Source of the DNA: UBA11164 sp034376725
Lineage (GTDB): Bacteria > Pseudomonadota > Gammaproteobacteria > Xanthomonadales > Xanthomonadaceae
Length of the DNA: 64,000 nucleotides
Assembly: GCA_034376725.1 (NCBI GenBank)
Contig: JAXMJH010000097.1
Location: 47,522-111,521 of the forward strand
Direction of reading: 5' to 3'
This document shows, one piece after another, positions 17,406 to 25,353 of this stretch (its first letter is position 1; every line of letters begins with the position of its first letter). Made by a program: the position numbers and the translations under genes. Under the pieces are notes generated by a model, which worked only from the letters and a program-made list of their open reading frames with translations, made no database searches and had not been told where the DNA came from.

Positions 17406-18532
17406 GTTTTGGCGTCGAGACGCTGGCCCGGCCGGCTATCCGTCGCCTGCGCGCTTACGATCCGGGCCATGACATTGTTGCCCTGCGCGCCCGGCATGCA
17501 GAGCGCGGCCTGCTGGAGCTGGGCGGCAACGAAAGCCACTGGGGGCCGAGCGGCGATGTCGAGGTGGCGTTGGCATCGGAGGTGCCCAACCTGCTGCGTT
17601 ATCCCGATCCACTGGGCTTGCGTCTGAAGAGTGCACTGGCCGCACATCACGATCATCCCACTGCGGGAATCATTCTGGGTAACGGCAGCCACGAGCTGCT
17701 GATGCAATTGGCTCAGGTGTTTGCCGGCCCCGATGCCGGCGTGCTGGTGTCGCGTTACGGCTTCGCTGTCTATCCGATCGCCGCAGCTGCGGTCGACGCG
17801 CCGCTGTCGGTGGCGCCGGCGCTGCCGGTCGATGCGCCGATGGCACTGGGTCACGACCCGGAAGCCATGCTCGCCGCGATCGGTCCCGAGACCCGGCTGG
17901 TGTATTTCGCCAACCCCAACAATCCGACCGGAACCTGGTGGACCGGCGAGCAGTTGGAGCGTTTCGTTCTGGCGCTGCCCCGCCACGTGGTGTGCGTGGT
18001 CGACGAGGCCTACGCCGAGTTTGTCACCGATCCGGCCTGGCGAAGCGCCATCGAGCTGTTGCCGCGCTGCCCGCGTTTGGTGGTGACCCGCACATTTTCC
18101 AAGATCCACGGCCTGGCCGCGCTGCGCATCGGCTATGCGCTCGGCGCACCGGCGCTGATTTCACTGGTCGAGCGGGTTCGCGAAAGCTTCAACGTCAATC
18201 AGCTCGGCCTGGCCGCCGCAGAGGCTGCGCTGAGCGATCAGGCCCACATCGAGCGGGTCCGGCAGAACAACGCGCGGGAGCGCGAGTGGCTCGGCGAAGC
18301 GCTGCGCGAGCGTGGCCTTTGGGTCGGGCCTTCGCAAGGCAATTTCGTCCTGGTCCGGTTCGGTCCCGACTGCGCGCGGGTCGATGCCGGTCTGTTGGCG
18401 CGCGGCGTCGTGGTACGCCCGATGATTGGCTATGGGCTACCCGAGTATCTGCGCATCACGGTCGGACTGCGCGCCGACAACGAACGATTGCTGGCCGCAC
18501 TCGACGAAACCCTTCGCGACACGGCCGGGTGA
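17402..18532 (+). CDS. hisC: Histidinol-phosphate aminotransferase family protein (HisC-type)
   Basis: 376 residues from a GTG that overlaps the pheA stop (GTGA). It is a class I/II PLP aminotransferase: LLELGGNESHWGPS, YFANPNNPTGTWW, VVDEAYAEF and the PLP lysine in TFSKIHGLAALRIGYALGAP. HisC-type enzymes in serC-pheA operons often act on phenylpyruvate or other aromatic 2-oxo acids as well as imidazole-acetol phosphate, so it may finish phenylalanine and tyrosine synthesis. Which substrate dominates cannot be read here; no other his genes are in the window. Confidence 0.88.
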   Translation: MSFGVETLARPAIRRLRAYDPGHDIVALRARHAERGLLELGGNESHWGPSGDVEVALASEVPNLLRYPDPLGLRLKSALAAHHDHPTAGIILGNGSHELLMQLAQVFAGPDAGVLVSRYGFAVYPIAAAAVDAPLSVAPALPVDAPMALGHDPEAMLAAIGPETRLVYFANPNNPTGTWWTGEQLERFVLALPRHVVCVVDEAYAEFVTDPAWRSAIELLPRCPRLVVTRTFSKIHGLAALRIGYALGAPALISLVERVRESFNVNQLGLAAAEAALSDQAHIERVRQNNAREREWLGEALRERGLWVGPSQGNFVLVRFGPDCARVDAGLLARGVVVRPMIGYGLPEYLRITVGLRADNERLLAALDETLRDTAG

Positions 18533-18826
18533 ATCCATCGGGCGCGGGCTGTCGCTTCGCTCTGTTCAGTCTTGACTAGTGTAGTGTTGCGTTCTGTTTT
18601 GAACTTGATGAGTGAGACTTAGATTGCTTTGCTCCGTTTGCCCTTGCTTTTCGCTCTGAGTCCCCGTTCGGCTCGCACCGAGCAGCGGAGTCGGACTCGG
18701 GGGAAAGGCGCGCATGTCTGAGGCCATGGATGGCCGAGTTCGCGCCGGCCCGAGTTCGGCGAGCAGCGCAGGGCACCGCGCGAGCTTCATCCGCGCGGTG
18801 CGAGACGGGGGGTGCCTTTCTCTTTG

Positions 18827-18878
18827 GTTACTTTCTCTTGGGCAAGCAAGAGAAAGTGACTCGCTGCCCGCAGGGCAG
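18827..18878. repeat. Two adjacent hairpins inside the repeat element
   Basis: GTTACTTTCTCTTG (18827-18840) pairs with CAAGAGAAAGTGAC (18847-18860), with one G-T pair, around the loop GGCAAG. CTGCCC (18864-18869) pairs with GGGCAG (18873-18878). The first could act as a bidirectional terminator or as a transposase-recognised palindrome. Confidence 0.75.
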
Positions 18879-18886
18879 TGAAAGCA

Positions 18887-18934
18887 TTAGCTTTGGCGTT
18901 AGCTTTGGTTTTAGCTTTGTGTTTAGCGTTTGCC
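18887..18934 (+). repeat. 12-bp tandem repeat, four units
   Basis: The units are TTAGCTTTGGCG, TTAGCTTTGGTT, TTAGCTTTGTGT and a degraded TTAGCGTTTGCC. Read in one frame they give a false Leu/Ala-rich N-terminal extension of aroA. Confidence 0.85.
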
Positions 18935-19003
18935 GAAGCATCAACCACTCGACCTTCTGTCTACTGTCCGCCAGAAACGCGTCACTATAATGGGAAACCC
19001 TTC

Positions 19004-20305
19004 ATGACCACGTGGTACGCCCATCCCGGATCCGCTTTGAGCGGGGCCATCGCCGTTCCCGGCGACAAGTCGGTCTCGCACCGCGCGATCATGTTGGCCA
19101 GCCTGGCCGACGGCCGCTCGCGGATCGAGGGATTTCTCGAGGGTGAGGATACCCGCGCCACTGCCCGGGCCTTCGCAGCCATGGGTGTGCGCATCGAATC
19201 ACCGCAGGCGGGCGTGCGCGAGATCGAAGGCGTGGGCCTGGACGGGCTGACTGGCGTCGCGAGCGTGATCGACTGCGGCAACGCTGGAACCGGAATGCGT
19301 TTGCTCGCCGGCGTGCTTGCCGGCCAACGGTTCGACACCACGCTGGTGGGCGACGCCTCGCTGTCGCGCCGGCCGATGGGTCGGGTCGTGGATCCATTGA
19401 CGACCATGGGCGCACGTATCGAAACCGCCGAGGGTGGTCGTCCGCCATTGATAATTCACGGCAATAATGTTCTACAAGGCATTGATTACAAAACACCTGT
19501 CGCCAGCGCCCAGGTCAAATCCGCGGTTCTCCTGGCCGGCCTGTATGCGCACGGCGAAACGGTGGTGCGTGAGCCTACGCCGACTCGGGATTACACCGAG
19601 CGGATGCTCGCCACCTTCGGGTGGCCGGTCGACATTTCGCCGGGCCGGGTGGCGCTGACCGGGGGGCAGCGGCTGCGCGCGACCGACGTCCGGGTGCCGG
19701 CGGATTTCTCCTCGGCGGCATTCTTTCTCGTCGCCGCCTCGATGATTCCCGGCTCCGACCTGCTGCTGCGACGGGTCGGTGTGAATGCGCGCCGGATCGG
19801 GTTGCTGCACGCGCTTCGCGCGATGGGCGCCGATATCACGGTCAACCCGGTCGGAGCGGAGGACGGGGAGCCGGTTGCTGACCTGCGGGTACGTTACGCC
19901 CGCTTGCGTGGCATCGATGTCGATCCGGTCTGGGCCCCTGACATGATCGACGAGTTTCCTGCGCTGTTCGTCGCTGCGGCGCTGGCCGATGGCGTTTCGC
20001 GCATTCGCGGCGCCGCCGAGCTGCGGGTCAAGGAGTCCGACCGGATCAAGGGCATGGCCGACGCCCTGCGCGCGCTGGGTGCGGAGATCGTCGAGTACCC
20101 GGACGGCGCCGATATCGTCGGTGGTCGGCTGCGTGGTGGGCGGGTCGATAGCCTGGGCGATCATCGGCTGGCGATGGCGATGGCGGTTGCCGCGCAATGC
20201 GCCGAAGCCGAAGTGATCATCGATGATTGCGCCAATGTCGACACCTCGTTTCCGGGATTCGCGGCGCTGGCCGCAGACGTCGGCTTCGGGCTGCGCGGAG
20301 GCTGA
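19004..20305 (+). CDS. aroA: 3-phosphoshikimate 1-carboxyvinyltransferase (EPSP synthase)
   Basis: 433 residues from the ATG at 19004 (MTTWYAHPG). The longer reading from 18878 only translates the tandem repeat. EPSP synthase signatures are clear: VPGDKSVSHRAIMLASLADG, DCGNAGTGMRLLAGVLAG, ELRVKESDRIKGM and DHRLAMAMAVAA. It joins shikimate 3-phosphate and phosphoenolpyruvate, the sixth shikimate-pathway step. The GNAGTGMRLL loop has Leu where E. coli AroA has Pro101 and Gly where it has Ala, closer to class II enzymes. The effect on inhibitor sensitivity is unknown. Confidence 0.96.
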   Translation: MTTWYAHPGSALSGAIAVPGDKSVSHRAIMLASLADGRSRIEGFLEGEDTRATARAFAAMGVRIESPQAGVREIEGVGLDGLTGVASVIDCGNAGTGMRLLAGVLAGQRFDTTLVGDASLSRRPMGRVVDPLTTMGARIETAEGGRPPLIIHGNNVLQGIDYKTPVASAQVKSAVLLAGLYAHGETVVREPTPTRDYTERMLATFGWPVDISPGRVALTGGQRLRATDVRVPADFSSAAFFLVAASMIPGSDLLLRRVGVNARRIGLLHALRAMGADITVNPVGAEDGEPVADLRVRYARLRGIDVDPVWAPDMIDEFPALFVAAALADGVSRIRGAAELRVKESDRIKGMADALRALGAEIVEYPDGADIVGGRLRGGRVDSLGDHRLAMAMAVAAQCAEAEVIIDDCANVDTSFPGFAALAADVGFGLRGG

Positions 20306-20410
20306 TTCATCGATTGCCCGAGCGTGGCGCCAGGCGATCCTGGGCGTCGCCCGTGTCGTAGGGCCAATGGAACCCCTCCGCCCGTTGATCCGATGCGGAG
20401 CAGGCTTGGA

Positions 20411-23400
20411 TCAGCCGCCGCCCTTGAGCACAGTCAGCAGACCGCGCGCGGCTTTCAGGCGGGCGTCGGGGTCGGGTAGGTCGAGCGTCACACGCAACTT
20501 TTCCGGGCCGTCCATCCGGTAGTGCCTGGGTTGCCCCTGGATCAACCGGATGATGGTCATTGGATCGATCGCCGGCTTGCTCTCGAACTGAACCCGTCCG
20601 CCCTTTTCGCCCAGATCCAGTTTGCGGATGCCGAGTGCGGTGGCGTGGAGCTTGAGCTCGGCGACCGCGAACAGGCGTTTGGCCGGCTCCGGCAGCAGTC
20701 CGAAGCGATCGATCATCTCGACTTGCAGCTCGCGCAGGCGACCTGGGTCGGGAGCGCTGGCGATGCGCTTGTAGAGCGTCAAGCGGGTATGGACATCGGG
20801 CAGATAGTCCTCGGGAATCAGCGCTGCCAGATGCAGCTCCACTTCGGTGCCCGGGTGGGCGGTCAGGTCGAGGTCGGGTAGGCGACCGGCTTTCAGGGCC
20901 TGCACGGTGCGTTCGAGAAACTCGCTGTACAGGCTGAAGCCGATCTCGGCGATCTGTCCGCTCTGGCCTTCGCCGAGCAGCTCGCCGGCGCCGCGAATCT
21001 CCAGATCGTGGGTTGCCAGGGTGAATCCGGCGCCCAGTTCCTCCATCGCCGCGATGGCTTCGAGTCGCTTCTGCGCATCCGGGGTCATGCTGCGGGTGTC
21101 GGGCACCAGCAGATAGGCGTAGGCGCGGTGGTGGCTGCGTCCGACCCGGCCGCGCAGCTGGTGCAGCTGGGCCAGTCCGAAGCGGTCGGCCCGGTTGATG
21201 ATGATGGTGTTGGCGTTTGGTATATCGATGCCCGATTCGATGATGGTGCTGCATACCAGCAGGTTGAAGCGTTGGCGCTGGAAGTCCAGCATCACCCGCT
21301 CCAGCTCGCGCTCGGGCATCTGGCCGTGGCCGATGCCGATGCGCGCTTCCGGAACCAGCTCGCCCAGCTCGCGGGCCATCCGCTCGATGCTGCTCACTTC
21401 GTTGTGCAGGAAGTAGATCTGTCCGCCGCGCGCCAGCTCGCGCAGACAGGCCTCGCGCAGCAGCGCGCTATCCCAGGCCGCGATGAAGGTTTTCACCGCC
21501 AGTCGATGCGCCGGTGGCGTGGCGATCAGACTCAGCTCGCGCAGGCCGGCCATGGTCATGTTCAGCGTGCGCGGAATCGGCGTGGCGGTCAGGGTCAGCA
21601 GGTGCACTTCGGCGCGCAGCGCCTTCAGGCGTTCTTTCTGACGCACGCCGAAGCGCTGCTCCTCATCGACGATGGCCAGGCCCAGATCGTGGAATTTCAC
21701 ATCGGCCTGGAGCAGGCGATGGGTGCCGACGATCACGTCGAGCCGACCGTCGGCCAGTTGCTTGAGGGTGTCCTTGATTTCGCCGGCGGTGCGGAATCGC
21801 GACAGCACTTCAATGCGAATCGGCCAGTCGGCGAAGCGGTCGCGGAAGTTCTGGTAGTGCTGCTGGGCCAGCAGAGTGGTCGGTACCAGCACGGCAACCT
21901 GCTTGCCGGCCATGGCGGCCACGAAGGCGGCGCGCACCGCCACTTCGGTCTTGCCGAAGCCGACGTCGCCGCAGACCAGCCGGTCCATCGGCTGCTCGCG
22001 GCCGAGGTCGGCGATGACACCGTCGATGGCGGCCAACTGGTCGGGGGTTTCCTCGAACGGGAAGCTGGCGGCGAACGACTCGTAGTTGGCCCGGTCGAGC
22101 GGCAGCGCCAGACCCTTGCGGGCCTGGCGTCGGGCCTGGATCTCCAGCAGTTCGGCGGCCACGTCGCGCACCTTTTCGGCGGCCCGCCGCTTGGCCTTTT
22201 CCCAGGCCTCGCCGCCCAGCGAATGCAGCGGCGCGTGCTCTGGGTCGGCGCCGGTATAGCGGCTGACCAGATGCAGTTGAGCGACCGGGACATAGAGCTT
22301 GTCGCCCTTGGCGTATTCGATTTGCAGGTACTCGCCCGGCTGCCCACCGGCTGCCAGCACGACCAGTCCCTGGTAGCGACCGACGCCGTGGTCTTCATGG
22401 ACGATCGGGGCGCCCTCGGCGATCTCGGTCAGATCGCGGATGATCGCTTCCGGCTCGCGCCCAACCCGGCGCGCGCGTCGGGCGTGTCCGGCGCGCTCGG
22501 GGTAGAGCTGTCGTTCGGTCAGCACGCACAGCGGCGGCTCGACGACCGCAAAACCGTTCTCGATGGCCGCAACCGTGATCGCCCAGCGCGGCGGCTGCGA
22601 AGTTTCAGCGGCATCGGACGGCACAGCGGTTGGCGGAACGCCGGCGAAAGCGTGCCAGTCGGCGACGGTATCGGGCCGGATACCGTCGGCGTCGAGCATT
22701 TCGATCAGCGCTTCACGACGGCCGGGCGAATCGGCGGCCAGCAGGACGCGCCCCGGATAACGTGCCAGGAACGACTTGAGCGCCCCGGCCGGCTCGCCTT
22801 TCTGGGTCAGCGGCAGATCGGGGGCCGGCGCCAGATCGAGCGTATCGGCCTGTGCGTATCGAGGATGGCTGTCGGCGCACAGTTCGATGCGAGGCAGGCG
22901 GTTGAGCCGCTCGCGCAGTGCCTGCGGCGGCAGAAACAGCTCCTCCGGCGGTAGAACCGGGCGGTCGAGATCGTGTCGGCGCTGCTCGTGGCGCTCGCCG
23001 GTCTGCTGCCAGAAGGTTTCGCCGGCGGCGAGCGTGTTCTCCGACAGCACGGCGATCGCCTGATCGCCGAGGTAGTCGAAAAGGCTGCCGGTGACGCCCT
23101 CGAAGAACAGCGGCATGTAGTACTCGATACCCGCCGGGATGACGCCGGTTTTCAGATCCTGATACAGCGTGCAGCGGCGGGGATCGACATCGAATCGCTC
23201 GCGCAGCTGGTTTCGCGCGCGCAGCGCCGCCGCCTCGTCGGTGGGAAACTCGCGTGCGGGGAGCAGGGTGATGGCATCCTCGGGACGCTCGGAACGTTGG
23301 GTGTCGGGATCGAAGCGGCGGATCGAGTCGATCTCGTCGTCGAACAACTCGATGCGGAACGGCGTCGGGCTGCCCATCGGAAACAGATCGAGCAGCGCGC

Positions 23401-23920
23401 CGCGGACCGCGAAGTCGCCAGGGTCCTGAACCTGCTGGACGTGCCGGTAGCCAGCCGATTGCAGCCGGCGCTGCTCGGTGCCCAGGTCCAGCCTGTCGCC
23501 CTTGTTCAGAGCGAGCACATGGCCGGCCACGAAGCGTGGTGGCGGCAGCCGCTGCATCAGGGTGGCGACCGGCGCCACCAGGATGCCGCGCTGGATCGAC
23601 GGCAGCCGATAGAGCGCCGCAATACGCTGGCTGACGATATCGGGGTGTGGGCTGAACAGGTCGTAGGGCAGGGTCTCCCAATCGGGAAAATGCAGCACCG
23701 GAAGATCGCCGGCGAAAACACCCAGGTCGCTTTCCAGCGCGTGGGCCGCCTGGGTGTCGGCGCAGACTGCAAGCAACAGGCCGGCATGGTGTTCGGCGGC
23801 GCGTATCAGGGCATGGGCCAGGGCGCTGCTGGAGCCGGGTGCGCGCCAGAATGCGCGCTGTTGACCGGCGCGCGGCAGCGACGGTACACGGGTGGAAGTC
23901 GTGGTCATGAGGGCGGCCAT
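20411..23920 (-). CDS. mfd: Transcription-repair coupling factor Mfd
   Basis: 1169 residues, the usual Mfd length. The N-terminal UvrB-like region is followed by the RNA-polymerase-interacting domain (DHGVGRYQGLVVLAAGGQPG) and the RecG-like translocase: Walker A LVCGDVGFGKTEVAVRAAFV, Walker B AIVDEEQRFGVRQKE, motif III LTATPIPRTLNM, and the TRG segment. Mfd removes stalled RNA polymerase from damaged template and recruits UvrA. The start may be the ATG at 23920 or the one at 23908 (MTTTSTRV); neither has a strong ribosome site. Confidence 0.97.
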   Translation of the reverse strand: MAALMTTTSTRVPSLPRAGQQRAFWRAPGSSSALAHALIRAAEHHAGLLLAVCADTQAAHALESDLGVFAGDLPVLHFPDWETLPYDLFSPHPDIVSQRIAALYRLPSIQRGILVAPVATLMQRLPPPRFVAGHVLALNKGDRLDLGTEQRRLQSAGYRHVQQVQDPGDFAVRGALLDLFPMGSPTPFRIELFDDEIDSIRRFDPDTQRSERPEDAITLLPAREFPTDEAAALRARNQLRERFDVDPRRCTLYQDLKTGVIPAGIEYYMPLFFEGVTGSLFDYLGDQAIAVLSENTLAAGETFWQQTGERHEQRRHDLDRPVLPPEELFLPPQALRERLNRLPRIELCADSHPRYAQADTLDLAPAPDLPLTQKGEPAGALKSFLARYPGRVLLAADSPGRREALIEMLDADGIRPDTVADWHAFAGVPPTAVPSDAAETSQPPRWAITVAAIENGFAVVEPPLCVLTERQLYPERAGHARRARRVGREPEAIIRDLTEIAEGAPIVHEDHGVGRYQGLVVLAAGGQPGEYLQIEYAKGDKLYVPVAQLHLVSRYTGADPEHAPLHSLGGEAWEKAKRRAAEKVRDVAAELLEIQARRQARKGLALPLDRANYESFAASFPFEETPDQLAAIDGVIADLGREQPMDRLVCGDVGFGKTEVAVRAAFVAAMAGKQVAVLVPTTLLAQQHYQNFRDRFADWPIRIEVLSRFRTAGEIKDTLKQLADGRLDVIVGTHRLLQADVKFHDLGLAIVDEEQRFGVRQKERLKALRAEVHLLTLTATPIPRTLNMTMAGLRELSLIATPPAHRLAVKTFIAAWDSALLREACLRELARGGQIYFLHNEVSSIERMARELGELVPEARIGIGHGQMPERELERVMLDFQRQRFNLLVCSTIIESGIDIPNANTIIINRADRFGLAQLHQLRGRVGRSHHRAYAYLLVPDTRSMTPDAQKRLEAIAAMEELGAGFTLATHDLEIRGAGELLGEGQSGQIAEIGFSLYSEFLERTVQALKAGRLPDLDLTAHPGTEVELHLAALIPEDYLPDVHTRLTLYKRIASAPDPGRLRELQVEMIDRFGLLPEPAKRLFAVAELKLHATALGIRKLDLGEKGGRVQFESKPAIDPMTIIRLIQGQPRHYRMDGPEKLRVTLDLPDPDARLKAARGLLTVLKGGG

Positions 23921-24333
23921 TCTAGCCGGATTTCTCCGGCCGCCCCGCGTTGGGCGGGTATCCCGTCGTAAGTTGGCCGGCGTCGGGGCGGGCGTGGGTC
24001 AGTTGCTGCCCCGCCGTCCGTATGGCGAACTCCGCCTTGCCTGGCTTCGCTTGGGCTGCTCCAGACGCCCGTCGCGGGCTGCCCTGCCGGGCCGAAGTCC
24101 ATCTGCTGCGTGGTCGAGCTGCGCCGATGCTTTGCCGACAGCGCGAAGATGCGCCGACAAACCTCGAAAATCAGTCATGACACAGCCGCGTTTTCGCCTT
24201 GCACCGCATAGTCCCACGCGCGTCGCGAGCCAAGCGCGATTCGCGCGTTCATCGACCGGGCGCAATGCCCGGCATTTGCTGCACTATGCTATGTGCCTTC
24301 TCGATGGCTCGGATGCTCAGGATTCTTTCCGGA
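23921..24333. other. Intergenic region between mfd and the LysM lipoprotein gene
   Basis: 413 bp between divergent genes. No convincing gene, hairpin or repeat was seen. Short open frames on both strands lack ribosome sites and read as low-complexity Arg-rich peptide. Confidence 0.5.
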
Positions 24334-25353
24334 ATGATCGATTTCAGCAGATCCCCTCTCCTGTCGGCGCTGGTGGTCGCGGCACTGGCGACTGGCTGTG
24401 CCGGTATCCGAGCACCGCAAACATCGGTGGGTCCCGATGATGGTGCCGCCTCAGAAATGCGCGAAGGCCAGGAAGGAAGTCCGCAGCGCGCTGCCGGTTC
24501 GGTCGCCAGCCTGATCGGCGATGGCCGCTATGACGAAGCCAGGGTGCTGCTGGAGGAGCGTTTGGCGCGGAATCCAGAGGACAGCCAGGCCCGATCCCTG
24601 CTGCATCAGCTGACGGTCGATGCACGGGCACTCATGGGTCCGCCGGTTTCCGAGCACATTGTGGTTGCCGGCGACTCGCTGAGCGCACTGGCCGATCGTT
24701 ATCTGGGCGACCCGCAGTTGTATGTGTTGCTGGCGCGCTACAACGGCATAAAGCAACCGCGCTCGCTGACCGTTGGACAGCGGATCGCGCTGCCACGGCA
24801 ATCGGATGCCGCCAAGGCTGACGATGCGCGGCGCCGGGCTGGCACCAGCGAATCAGGGCCAGTGCCGGCGTCGGCGGCGGAGGTTCGGCGGGCCATCGAG
24901 GAAGCGTTGGACGCCGGCAAGCTCGATGTCGCGGCCGACCGGCTCGCCCGCGCGCGAACTGCACCGGCGTCTCGGGAGTGGTCTGGCTGGTTGGTTCCGC
25001 TGGGCCAGCGTCTCGAAGCTCTGCAATGGCAGCAGCGGGGCGTCGAGGCGGAGGCGCGCGACGAGATGGTGGGACGCGAGCGGGCACTTGCCGCATTTGA
25101 ACGGGCGCTTTCGATACGGCCCGATCTCGAACCGGCAAAGACCCGCCGCGTCGCTTTGAGAACGGCGCTGGTGGAGGATTATCATCGCGCTGCTGTGGTG
25201 CACTTTCGCAATCAGCGAATCGACGAGGCGCTCGCGCTGTGGGACAAGGCGCTCGCGCTGGATCCCGGTTTCCAACCGGCATTGGGCTATCGTGCCCGTG
25301 CGCTCGAGATCAAGCGCCGTCTCGACCGTCTGGAGCAGGATGACCCCCGATAG
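24334..25353 (+). CDS. LysM and TPR-repeat lipoprotein
   Basis: 339 residues from the ATG at 24334. The N-terminus MIDFSRSPLLSALVVAALAT is a signal peptide ending in a lipobox (LATGC), so the mature protein should be lipid-anchored. A TPR-like pair (about 60-95), a LysM domain (about 110-155: SEHIVVAGDSLSALADRYLG and SLTVGQRIALP) and C-terminal helical TPR-like repeats (AFERALSIRPDLEPAKTR, LWDKALALDPGFQPALGY) follow. LysM binds peptidoglycan glycan chains, so it is probably an envelope scaffold. Its 3' end overlaps the convergent kinase gene by 44 bp. Confidence 0.85.
   Translation: MIDFSRSPLLSALVVAALATGCAGIRAPQTSVGPDDGAASEMREGQEGSPQRAAGSVASLIGDGRYDEARVLLEERLARNPEDSQARSLLHQLTVDARALMGPPVSEHIVVAGDSLSALADRYLGDPQLYVLLARYNGIKQPRSLTVGQRIALPRQSDAAKADDARRRAGTSESGPVPASAAEVRRAIEEALDAGKLDVAADRLARARTAPASREWSGWLVPLGQRLEALQWQQRGVEAEARDEMVGRERALAAFERALSIRPDLEPAKTRRVALRTALVEDYHRAAVVHFRNQRIDEALALWDKALALDPGFQPALGYRARALEIKRRLDRLEQDDPR

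Larger units (their letters stand above)
18576..18935. repeat. Composite intergenic repeat element between hisC and aroA
   Basis: About 360 bp of non-coding sequence with layered structure. An IS630-end-like CTAGTGTAGTG stands at 18576-18586. A GC-rich block follows, then a strong hairpin (18827-18860), a second hairpin (18864-18878) and a 12-bp tandem array (18887-18934). I recall very similar TTTCTCTTGGGCAAGCAAGA blocks in intergenic regions of Xanthomonas and Lysobacter genomes, which suggests a dispersed repeat family. This is from memory and untested. Confidence 0.65.

Noticed and set aside
18878..19003. Leu/Ala-rich N-terminal extension of AroA resembling a signal peptide
   Set aside because: It is a translation of the 12-bp tandem repeat; AroA is cytoplasmic and its family start fits the ATG at 19004.
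21008..22954. 648-residue plus-strand open frame
   Set aside because: Antisense of mfd.
23999..24265. 88-codon minus-strand frame upstream of the LysM gene
   Set aside because: Low-complexity Arg-rich peptide, no ribosome site.
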